From Brachybacterium sp. EE-P12 (GTDB lineage: Bacteria > Actinomycetota > Actinomycetes > Actinomycetales > Dermabacteraceae), in contig NZ_QXCP01000003.1 of the NCBI RefSeq assembly GCF_003711805.1, positions 124,001-188,000 of the forward strand: a stretch of DNA of 64,000 nt, written 5' to 3'. The notes below the pieces were generated by a model. The model was not told where the DNA came from and did not search any database. It was given only the letters and a program-made list of their open reading frames with translations. A program made the translations under genes and the position numbers. Positions 1-7,833 of the stretch are shown piece by piece; positions within the stretch are counted from its first letter, which is position 1; every line of letters begins with the position of its first letter.

Positions 1-1009
1 GTGCTCGGCGCGCTCGTCGCCTGCTCGGACGGCGATGCGGGCGGGTCCGGGGGAGGATCCGACAGCGGCGGGGACGCACAGGTCGAGGGGGAGGGCACGA
101 CCGCGTACCCCCTCACCCTCGTCAGCCCCCTACGGCGAGACCGTCCTCGACGGGGTGCCCCAGCGGATCGCGGTGGTCGGCGGGCTCGGGGATCTCGAGA
201 CCGTGGTCGCCCTGGGCCTCGCGCCCGTGCTGACCCCCTGGACCGTCGAGGACATGGGCTGGCTGGTGGGTCGTGAGGAGCAGATGGCGCGGGCCGAGAA
301 GATCGACGTCTGGGCCGACGCCTTCCCCTACGAGGTGCTCGCCGCCGCCGAGCCGGACCTCATCGTCGCCCAGACGCTCGATGCCGTGGGCGACCGCTTC
401 GAGCGGCTCTCCGCGATCGCGCCCGTGCTCGTCCGCGACTCCGAGGAGGAGTACGGGCAGACCTCCAAGGACTGGCGAGCCCTGGTGCGCAGCCTGGCCG
501 TCGCCGTGGACCGGGCCGCGGCCGGCGAGCAGGTCATCGCCGACGCCGAGCAGCACATCTCCGACGTCGCCGCGGCTCACCCCGAGTACGAGGGGCGCAC
601 TGTCTCGATCCTCATCAACCGCGGTCAGGAGTACGGCATCGAGCTGGTCAACCTCGCCGGCACCACCACCGAGGAGCTGCTCACCACCCTCGGCTTCGCC
701 CCGCATCCGCACGCGGACGAGGTCACCGAGGCGCTGAGCCTGGAGAACCTCAGCCTCGCCGATGCCGACGTGCTGGTCATCCACCAGCACGGCGGCGAGG
801 ACGATCCGGAGGTCGCCGCCGAATGGCTCGAGTCCAGCGATCTCTACCAGCGCCTCGAGGCGGTGCAGGCAGGGGTCGTCGGCCACACCGACGTCGAGAG
901 CACCTACGGCTGGTGCCTGCCCTGGGGGCTGAGCTGGCCGGACCCGCTGGGCCTGCCCTACATCGTCGACCAGCTCGAGTCCGTCCTCGACGGGGTCCTC
1001 GAGGCATGA
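1..1009 (+). pseudogene. Iron-siderophore ABC transporter substrate-binding lipoprotein, cut by the window edge and frameshifted
   Basis: This is the extracellular binding protein of a FecB/FepB-type ferric siderophore importer. The window opens inside the signal peptide: frame 1 reads L-V-A-C-S-D, a lipobox whose Cys would be lipidated, followed by a Gly/Ser linker. The mature domain (YGETVLDGVPQRIAVVGG onward) lies in the next frame, from about 131 to the stop at 1007-1009. The frames join at a run of five C at 126-130; dropping one C restores a continuous protein. The downstream part has the usual two-lobe pattern, including ETVVALGLAPV and EPDLIVAQ. The permease genes follow 46 bases later. 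The shift is either a real inactivating or variable indel or a homopolymer sequencing error. The family call is firm; its functional state is not. Confidence 0.85.
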
Positions 1010-1055
1010 GCGCGCGCGACCGGCTCGCCCGGCAGATGCCGGAGCCCATCCGTCC

Positions 1056-2122
1056 ATGACCGCCCCCGCTCCCGCCTCCGCGGCGACGACCGCCACCGCG
1101 AGCGCCACGACACCCGCACCCGGCCGGCCCCCGCGCCTGCGCCGTGCCCTGGGCCTGCTCGCGGTGATCGCCGGGCTCGCCGTGACGTCCCTGGCGAGCT
1201 TCATGATCGGCGCGAACCCGCTGCCGCTGGACGCGGTGTGGTCCGGGCTCTGGCGGCCCGACGGCTCCGAGGCCTCGATCATCGTGCACACCCTCCGGAT
1301 CCCGCGCACCGTCGTCGGCATCCTGGTCGGCGCCGCGTTCGGGGTGTCGGGCGCCGTGATCCAGGCCCTCACCCGCAACCCGCTCGCGGACCCGGGGATC
1401 CTGGGCGTGAACGCCGGGGCCGGCTTCGCCGTCACCCTCGGGGTGGGGCTGCTGGGCATCTCCGGCATCACCGGCTACATCTGGCTCGCCTTCCTCGGCG
1501 CGGCCGGGGCGACCGTGCTGGTGTTCATGATCGGCTCCGCGGGTCGCGGCAGCGCCTCCCCGGTCACCCTCGTGCTCGCCGGGGTCGCGCTCGGCGCGGT
1601 GCTGACGGGCTTCTCGACCTTCCTCACCCTCATCGACCCCGACACCTTCGACGCGCTGCGGAACTGGGGCGTCGGCTCCATCGCCCGCACCGGCCTCGCC
1701 GACACGATGCAGGTGGTCCCCTTCCTCATGGGCTGCTGCTCGCCCTGCTGCTCTCGGGATCCCTCAACGCGATCGCGCTCGGCGACGACCTCGCCGCCGC
1801 CCTCGGCACCAGCATCCTGCGCACGCGCATGCTCGGCGTGCTCGCCGTGACCCTGCTCGCCGGGGCCGGCACCGCCCTGACCGGCGGAATCGGCTTCATC
1901 GGCCTGATGGTCCCGCACGTCGTGCGCTGGATCGTCGGCCCCGACCAGCGCTGGATCATCGCGTACTCGGCGCTCACGGCGCCGGTGATCGTGCTCGCGG
2001 CCGACGTCCTCGGCCGCGTCCTCGGCCGCCCGGGCGAGATCGAGGTGGGGATCATGACCGCCGTGATCGGCGCACCGGTGCTGATCGCGCTCGTGCGACG
2101 CAGGAGGGCGAGCGGTCTGTGA
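1056..2122 (+). pseudogene. FecCD-family siderophore permease 1, with an apparent frameshift near 1730
   Basis: This is a membrane subunit of the ferric-siderophore ABC importer. From ATG 1056 the frame gives a Pro/Ala-rich N-terminus, a first membrane helix and the family hallmark R-I-P-R-T near residue 85, followed by GAVIQALTRNPLADPGILG. At about 1730 (…PFLM) the frame turns into Cys/Ser/Arg-rich nonsense. A neighbouring frame continues GLLLALLLSGSLNAIALGDD and then the C-terminal helices, including GGIGFIGLMVPHVVR, to the stop at 2120-2122. Together the halves give the normal 10-helix architecture of about 350 residues. The stop overlaps the next permease start (GTGA, 2119-2122). A 1-base gain or 2-base loss in a GGGCTGCTGCT stretch explains the break. 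It is either a true pseudogene or an assembly error. Confidence 0.85.
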
Positions 2123-3219
2123 CCACCGAGAAGCGTGCCCCGCGGACCGAGGAGGGGCGGGTGGACCTCGGCTACCCCTCCCTCACCCTGCGCACCCCGC
2201 TGCTGTCCCAGCGGATGCCGCTGAGGCTCGTGCTGCTCTCGGCCGCGCTGCTGCTCGGCGCGGCGGCGGTCGCGACCGCGGCGATCACCTTCGGGGACTT
2301 CCCGCTCACCGTCGGCGACGTGCTCGGCGCCTTCACCGGCGCCGCCGAGCGCTTCCACCGGGTGATCGTGCTCGAGTGGCGCTCCCCGGTCGCGCTCGCC
2401 GCGGTGGTGTTCGGCGCGCTGCTCGGCATCGGCGGGGCGATCTTCCAGTCCCTGACCCGCAATCCGCTGGGCTCGCCCGACGTGATCGGCTTCGACGCCG
2501 GCTCCTACACCGCGGTGGTGGTGACGATCCTGCTCGTCGGCGCGACCAGCTACTGGGCGATCGCGGCCGCCGCGCTGCTGGGCGGCCTGCTCACCGCCAC
2601 GGCGGTGTACCTCCTCGCCCATCGGCAGGGCATCTCGGGCTTCCGCCTGATCATCGTGGGGATCGGGGTCTCGGCGCTGCTGGGCTCGCTCAACACCTAT
2701 CTCATCACCCGTGCGGAGCTCGCCGACGCCATGACCGTCGGCTTCTGGGGCGCCGGCTCGATCGCCCGCGTCTCCTGGGGCTCGATGACGCCCTCCCTCG
2801 CGATCGCGGCCGTGATCGTGGTGGCCGCCGTGCTGCTGCACCCCGCGCTGCGCGCCCTGGAGCTCGGGGACGACGCCGCGATCACCCAGGGCACCAGTCC
2901 CCACCGCGCGCGCCTCGCGCTGCTGGTGACCGGGGTGGCGACCGTCGCGCTGGTCACCGCCGCCGCAGGACCGATCGGCTTCATCGCGCTGGTCGCCCCG
3001 CAGCTCGCCCGACGCCTCACCCGCTCCCCGGGGGTGAGCCTGCTGTCCTCCGCCGCGATGGGGGCCGCCCTGCTCGCCGCCGCCCACCTGCTGTCCCTGC
3101 TGATCGCGCAGGCGTACCGCCCCGTGCCCGTCGGGCTGATCACCGTGTGCCTGGGCGGGATCTACCTGATCCACCTGCTGATCCGCGAGTCCCGCGCCCA
3201 GTACGGAGGCCCCCGATGA
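2119..3219 (+). CDS. FecCD-family iron-siderophore permease 2
   Basis: This is the second membrane subunit of the ferric-siderophore importer. It has 366 residues with about nine to ten hydrophobic segments after a 40-residue cytoplasmic tail. Family motifs are visible: WRSPVALAAVVFGALLGIGG, QSLTRNPLGSPDVIGFDAG and, near the C-terminus, AGPIGFIALVAPQLARRLTR, which matches the conserved loop contacting the ATPase. GTG 2119 is the start because it overlaps the preceding stop, implying translational coupling. The stop in turn overlaps the ATPase start (ATGA, 3216-3219). Unlike permease 1, this gene is intact. If permease 1 is truly broken this subunit would need another partner. Confidence 0.95.
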   Translation: MTTEKRAPRTEEGRVDLGYPSLTLRTPLLSQRMPLRLVLLSAALLLGAAAVATAAITFGDFPLTVGDVLGAFTGAAERFHRVIVLEWRSPVALAAVVFGALLGIGGAIFQSLTRNPLGSPDVIGFDAGSYTAVVVTILLVGATSYWAIAAAALLGGLLTATAVYLLAHRQGISGFRLIIVGIGVSALLGSLNTYLITRAELADAMTVGFWGAGSIARVSWGSMTPSLAIAAVIVVAAVLLHPALRALELGDDAAITQGTSPHRARLALLVTGVATVALVTAAAGPIGFIALVAPQLARRLTRSPGVSLLSSAAMGAALLAAAHLLSLLIAQAYRPVPVGLITVCLGGIYLIHLLIRESRAQYGGPR

Positions 3220-4049
3220 CCCGTGCCCTGCCCTCCTCCGGAGCGCGAGTGCGCACCGAGGACGTCACCATCGGCTACGACCGAAGGATCATCTCCCGCC
3301 ACCTCGACGTGGAGATCCCGGACCGCTCCTTCACCGCGATCATCGGCCCCAACGGCTGCGGGAAGTCCACGCTGCTGCGGGCGCTCGCGCGCGTGCTCAC
3401 CCCCGTCGAGGGACGGGTGCTGCTGGACGGGAAGGCGATCGGCGCCTACCGCTCCAAGGAGGTCGCGCGCCGGCTGGGCCTGCTCCCGCAGACCTCGCTC
3501 GCCCCCGATGGGATCCGCGTGGCGGACCTCGTCTCCCGCGGCCGCGCCCCGCACCAGTCGCTGATCCAGCAGTGGCGCGAGAGCGACGAGACGGCCGTGG
3601 CCAGCGCGCTCGAGGCCACCCGGCTCACGGAGCTGTCGGGCCGGCTGGTCGACGAGCTCTCCGGAGGGCAGCGCCAGCGGGTGTGGGTCGCGATGCTGCT
3701 CGCCCAGCAGACCCCGATCATGCTGCTGGACGAGCCGACGACCTTCCTGGACATCGCCCACCAGTACGAGCTGATGGAGCTGCTGCGCACCCTCCACGAG
3801 GAGGGGAAGACCGTGGTCACGGTGCTGCACGACCTCAACCAGGCCGCCCGCTACGCCGACGAGCTGATCGTGATGCGCGACGGCGAGGTGGTGGCCACCG
3901 GTGCACCGGTCGAGGTGGTCACCGCCGAGATGATCCAGGAGGTGTTCGGTCTGCGCGCCCTGGTGGTCCCCGATCCCGTCACCGGCACCCCCGCCGTCGT
4001 CCCCCTGGATCCCTGCACCGCGGCACCCGCTCCGGCGGAGCCGACCTGA
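3216..4049 (+). CDS. Iron-siderophore ABC transporter ATP-binding protein (FepC/FhuC type)
   Basis: This cytoplasmic ATPase of 277 residues powers the FecCD permeases. All nucleotide-binding motifs are present: Walker A GPNGCGKST at residues 44-52, the signature LSGGQRQR near 147, Walker B IMLLDEPT with the catalytic Glu, and the switch His in VTVLHDLNQAARYADEL. ATG 3216 is chosen because it overlaps the permease stop. An open frame extends far upstream on the same strand, but it is the shadow of the permease genes. The C-terminal 40 residues are a Pro/Ala-rich tail beyond the usual domain. It closes the first transport unit; the siderophore-interacting protein follows after 55 bases. Confidence 0.95.
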   Translation: MTRALPSSGARVRTEDVTIGYDRRIISRHLDVEIPDRSFTAIIGPNGCGKSTLLRALARVLTPVEGRVLLDGKAIGAYRSKEVARRLGLLPQTSLAPDGIRVADLVSRGRAPHQSLIQQWRESDETAVASALEATRLTELSGRLVDELSGGQRQRVWVAMLLAQQTPIMLLDEPTTFLDIAHQYELMELLRTLHEEGKTVVTVLHDLNQAARYADELIVMRDGEVVATGAPVEVVTAEMIQEVFGLRALVVPDPVTGTPAVVPLDPCTAAPAPAEPT

Positions 4050-4104
4050 TCCGTCCCGACCCCGTCCCGTCCACCACCCCCGAACCGCCCCTCAGGAGGA
4101 CCCC

Positions 4105-5958
4105 ATGGCACGCAGCCTGCGACCGCTCGACGTCTACCCGATCACCGTCCGCGAGCTGGAGGTGCTGCGCGTCGCCGACGTCACCTCGGGCATGCGCCGC
4201 GTGACTCTCGGCGGCGAGCAGCTGCGCGCCCACATCGCCGCCAACGGCTTCCCCGTCAACGCCTTCCGCTCCGACGCCTTCGACGACGAGGGCAAGCTGA
4301 TCCTGCACCACCCCGAGGCGCCCGAGCCCGTCGCGCCCACCCAGGCCGACGGCGTGCTGAACTGGCCCCGCGCCCACCCCCACCTGCTGTTCCGCACCTA
4401 CACGGTGCGCCGCTGGGACCCGACGGCCGGGGAGCACGGCGAGGTCGACCTCGACTTCGTGCGCCACGGCGTGGGCCCGGCGACCCGCTGGGCGTATCGC
4501 GTCCAGCCGGGGGAGCGCGTGCACTGGGCCGGCCCGAAGTCCTCCGCCCCGCATCCCCAGGGCGTGGACTGGACCCTCGTGGCCGGGGACGAGACCGCCC
4601 TGCCCGCGATCGGCCGCTGGCTCGAGGAATGGCCCGCCGGCGCACGCGGCCAGGTGTTCATCGAGGTCGCCGACAAGGAGCACGTGCAGGAGCTCGTGGT
4701 CCCGCGCGGGGTGGAGGTGACCTGGTTCAGCCGCGACGGCGCCGAGGCCGGCACCACCAGCACCCTCTTCGATGCGATCCGGGCCGCGGACTGGTGGGAG
4801 GGGAAGGTCTTCGCCTGGGTCGCCGGGGAGACCCTCACCCTCGTGCCGATCCGTCGCTGGCTGCGGCGCGAGAAGGGCCTGCCCAAGGAGCAGGTCGAGG
4901 TCACCGGCTACTGGCGCCGCCAGGAGGTCGCCGTCGACGACGCCACGGGCGAGCAGGACCTCGAGGCCACCGAGGACCGCGGCGAGCAGTTCCACGAGCT
5001 CTCCGAGCTGCTGCCCGGCGTCGCCCTGCGCGTCGCGGCCACCGTCGGCCTCGCGGGAGCCTTCGACGGCGGGGCCCGCACGATCACCGAGCTCGCCGAG
5101 GCCAGCGGCGCCGACCGGGCCGGGCTCGGCAAGCTCGTGCGCTATCTCGAGGCGATCGGGATCATCGAGCGGGACGAGGACGAGCGGCACCGGCTCACGG
5201 ACCTCGGGCGCGAGCTCGAGGACGACCACGTCGAGGAGCACCTCGACCTCGAGGGCCACGACGCGCTCGCCGAGATCGCGGGGCTGGCGTCGTTGCTCGA
5301 TGCCGTGCGCGGCACCGGCACCTCCGAGGTCGCCGCTGCCGCCCGCTCCCGCCTGCACCGCGATCCGGCGCTGCGCCGGGCCCGGCTCGAGGACGAGGCC
5401 GAGGTGGCCGGCTACGTCGCCGGCGCCCTCGCCCAGTCTCCGGCGATCGCCGGCCTGGAGCGGGTGCTCGTGACCGGGCAGGGCGCGAGCACCGTCGCCC
5501 ATGCGCTCACCTCCGCGCACGTCCGGCTGCAGGCGCGGATCCTCGCCGCCCCGGAGGAGGCGGAGGTGCACCGCGAGCTCGCACGGACCCTCGAGCGCAC
5601 CGACGTGGTCGAGGGGCGGCTCGAGGCTGAGGACCGGATCGAGGCCGGCGGAGCCGAGGCCGTGCTGCTCGTCGAGCACCTCGCCCGCCTGGGCGACGAC
5701 GCGGCGACCGAGGCGCTGCGCACCGCGGCCGGTGCGCTCCCCGCGGGAGGCCGGGTCCTCGTCCTCACCGAGCTGCTCGAGCCCGAGCTCGCCCACGAGC
5801 ACGACTACGAGCAGGACCTGCTCGATTTCGCCCTCCACGGCGGCGGGATGCGCACCCACGAGGAGAACCTGGCCCTGTTCGCGCAGGCCGGTCTCCCCGT
5901 GCCGGAGCGCTCCACCGTCGGGTGGGGCCTGACGGTGTACCGCGCAGCGGTGCGCTGA
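4105..5958 (+). CDS. Siderophore-interacting flavoprotein fused to a methyltransferase-like C-terminal domain
   Basis: Residues 1 to about 290 are a siderophore-interacting protein (SIP, ViuB/YqjH family), an FAD/NAD(P)H ferric-siderophore reductase that releases iron in the cytoplasm. The FAD motif R-T-Y-T-V-R is followed by VDLDFVRHGVGPATRWA and by the NAD(P)H lobe (VAGDETALPAIGRWLEEW). Residues 310 to 617 look like a small-molecule O-methyltransferase: a winged-helix dimerisation part (LAEASGADRAGLGKLVRYLE) and a terminal GGRVLVLTELLEPE…GGGMRTHEENLALFAQAGL. The SAM-binding loop reads VLVTGQGAST rather than a glycine-rich motif, so it is probably non-catalytic or altered. The start has an AGGAGGA site. 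It lies 12 bases before the paired half-transporters, which suggests iron removal coupled to import. Confidence 0.9.
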   Translation: MARSLRPLDVYPITVRELEVLRVADVTSGMRRVTLGGEQLRAHIAANGFPVNAFRSDAFDDEGKLILHHPEAPEPVAPTQADGVLNWPRAHPHLLFRTYTVRRWDPTAGEHGEVDLDFVRHGVGPATRWAYRVQPGERVHWAGPKSSAPHPQGVDWTLVAGDETALPAIGRWLEEWPAGARGQVFIEVADKEHVQELVVPRGVEVTWFSRDGAEAGTTSTLFDAIRAADWWEGKVFAWVAGETLTLVPIRRWLRREKGLPKEQVEVTGYWRRQEVAVDDATGEQDLEATEDRGEQFHELSELLPGVALRVAATVGLAGAFDGGARTITELAEASGADRAGLGKLVRYLEAIGIIERDEDERHRLTDLGRELEDDHVEEHLDLEGHDALAEIAGLASLLDAVRGTGTSEVAAAARSRLHRDPALRRARLEDEAEVAGYVAGALAQSPAIAGLERVLVTGQGASTVAHALTSAHVRLQARILAAPEEAEVHRELARTLERTDVVEGRLEAEDRIEAGGAEAVLLVEHLARLGDDAATEALRTAAGALPAGGRVLVLTELLEPELAHEHDYEQDLLDFALHGGGMRTHEENLALFAQAGLPVPERSTVGWGLTVYRAAVR

Positions 5959-5970
5959 GAGGAGCCAGGG

Positions 5971-7833
5971 GTGGTGCGGAGAAGACGGTCGGCGGGGGAG
6001 TCGGCCGCAGGACCGGCGGGGGAGCCGGTCCCGGGGACGGCGGGGGCCGGGGAGCCGCAGGGGCCGCAGCGCCGTCACGGTCTGCTGGACCCTCCGGCCT
6101 CCCCGCCGCTCGATCGCCCGCTGCACGTGGACCCGAGCTGGTCCCCGGCACGGCTGAGCGCGCAGATCGTCCGCAGCGCCCTGCGCTTCGTCGCACCGGG
6201 CTCCGCGCTGCTGATCCTCTACAACACCGCGCTCATGCTGCAGCCGGTGGTGATCGGTCGCCTCGTCGACGAGGTGATCGCCCCCGCCGCGGCGGGCACC
6301 GGTCTCAGCGCCCTCGCCGAGACCCTCGCACTGTGGGCCGCAGCGCTCGCGGGCCTGTATCTCGCGATGAACATCGGCTACCGCTTCGGCGGGCGCATGG
6401 GCTGGTTCGGGGTGCAGCGCTCCCACTACGAGCTGTCCCGCACGGTGCTCGAACGGCTCCTGGACGAGCGCGGCACCGCCGACCCGGCCCGGGCGCCGGG
6501 GGCGCTGCTGTCGATCGCGACGGCCGACGTGCACCGCGCCTGCCTCGTGCTGTACGCGACGATCTACCCGCCCGGCGAGGTCGTCGGCCTCGTCCTCGCG
6601 GCCGGCCTGTTGGTGGCGGTGCACCCCGCGCTCGGGATCGGCACGATCCTGGCCCTGCCGCTGGTGCTGCTGCTGATGCACCTCGCCGCCCGTCCGCTGC
6701 GACGGCGCAGCCTCGCCGAGCAGGAGGGGATGGCCGACGCCGCCGCAGCCGCCGCGGACCTCATGGGCGGCTACCGGGTGCTGAGAGGGCTGCACGCCCA
6801 GTCCGTCGCTGCGGACCGCTACCGGGCGGTGAGCCGCTCGACCCTGCGCGCGACCCTCGCGGCCCGCTCCGCCCAGGCGGCCTTCACCGGGCTCAGCACC
6901 GCCGCCGCCCAGCTGTTCGCGGTGCTCGTGGCCGTGGCCGCGGCGCTGATGGCCTTCGCGGGCACGATCACCCCGGGGCAGCTGGTCACCGTCGCCGGGA
7001 TCGCCGTGAACCTGGTGCGCCCGCTGGATGCGCTCGTGGGCACCCTCGGATCGCTCTGGGCGATCTCGCAGGCCTCGGCCCGCCGATTGCTGGATCTGCT
7101 CGCCGTCCCGCCGCACCCGGCCGCGCTCGGCCACGTCCAGGGCGCGGGTCCCGATCGGGAGGCGGCCGACGGGACGGGGGCCACGACGGGGTCGCGCGGC
7201 ACCGGGCTCGTGTTCGAGGACCTGCAGCTCCCCAGCGGGAGCCGGCTGACCGGCCAGATCGGCCCCGACGAGCTGGTGGTGCTGGACCTGCCACGCGAGG
7301 ACCGCGCCGCGCTGCGGGACCTGCTGACCCTCCACGCCGTCCCCGACCACGGGGCAGTGCGCGCGGGCGGGGAGCGGCTGCATCGCTGGCGACCCTCGGC
7401 GCTGCGCCGGCACCTGCTCGTCGCGCCCTCGGTCCCGGGCCTGTTCACGGGCACCGTCCTCGAGAACGTGCGCGCCACCGGCGAGGATCCCGTCCCTCCC
7501 GAGCGTGCACGGGCCGCGCTCGAGCTCGCGGCGCTGGCCGGCCACGAGCTGCCCGTCGGGGAGCGGACCGCGATCGGCGACGGCGGCTGGGAGCTCTCGG
7601 GAGGGCAGCGACAGCGCCTCGGCCTCGCCCGCGCCGTCGCGGCGGACCCCGCGGTGCTCGTGCTCATCGACCCCACCACCTCCGTCGACGCGGTCACCGA
7701 GGCGCGCATCGCCCACGCCCTGCAGGCGGGCCGGACCGGGCGCGCCACCCTCGTGATGAGCTCCTCGCCCGTCTACCGCGCCGTCGCCGACCGCGTCCTC
7801 ACCCCCGCACCCGCACAAGGACTGAGCACATGA
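5971..7833 (+). CDS. ABC half-transporter with degenerate ATP-binding motifs (siderophore transport, first of pair)
   Basis: This is an exporter-fold half-transporter of 620 residues: a Pro/Ala-rich N-terminus of about 55 residues, six membrane helices (about 60-340) and a nucleotide-binding domain (about 400-600). The domain has lost its own ATP site. The Walker A position near residue 430 reads IGPDELVVLDLPRED with no GxxGxGK, Walker B is LVLIDPTTSVD with Pro where the catalytic Glu belongs, and the switch His is absent (MSSSPVYR). The signature LSGGQRQRLGLARA near 542 is perfect. It can therefore only complete the partner's site. GTG 5971 is preferred because GAGAGGAG precedes it. The stop overlaps the next gene (ATGA). 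The order SIP then two half-transporters matches IrtAB-like siderophore importers, which is inference from context. Confidence 0.85.
   Translation: MVRRRRSAGESAAGPAGEPVPGTAGAGEPQGPQRRHGLLDPPASPPLDRPLHVDPSWSPARLSAQIVRSALRFVAPGSALLILYNTALMLQPVVIGRLVDEVIAPAAAGTGLSALAETLALWAAALAGLYLAMNIGYRFGGRMGWFGVQRSHYELSRTVLERLLDERGTADPARAPGALLSIATADVHRACLVLYATIYPPGEVVGLVLAAGLLVAVHPALGIGTILALPLVLLLMHLAARPLRRRSLAEQEGMADAAAAAADLMGGYRVLRGLHAQSVAADRYRAVSRSTLRATLAARSAQAAFTGLSTAAAQLFAVLVAVAAALMAFAGTITPGQLVTVAGIAVNLVRPLDALVGTLGSLWAISQASARRLLDLLAVPPHPAALGHVQGAGPDREAADGTGATTGSRGTGLVFEDLQLPSGSRLTGQIGPDELVVLDLPREDRAALRDLLTLHAVPDHGAVRAGGERLHRWRPSALRRHLLVAPSVPGLFTGTVLENVRATGEDPVPPERARAALELAALAGHELPVGERTAIGDGGWELSGGQRQRLGLARAVAADPAVLVLIDPTTSVDAVTEARIAHALQAGRTGRATLVMSSSPVYRAVADRVLTPAPAQGLST

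Noticed and set aside
4050-4104. Iron-regulator (DtxR/IdeR) box before the SIP gene
   Set aside because: The 55-base gap is C-rich and contains no 19-base AT-rich palindrome; any iron box is probably upstream of the window.
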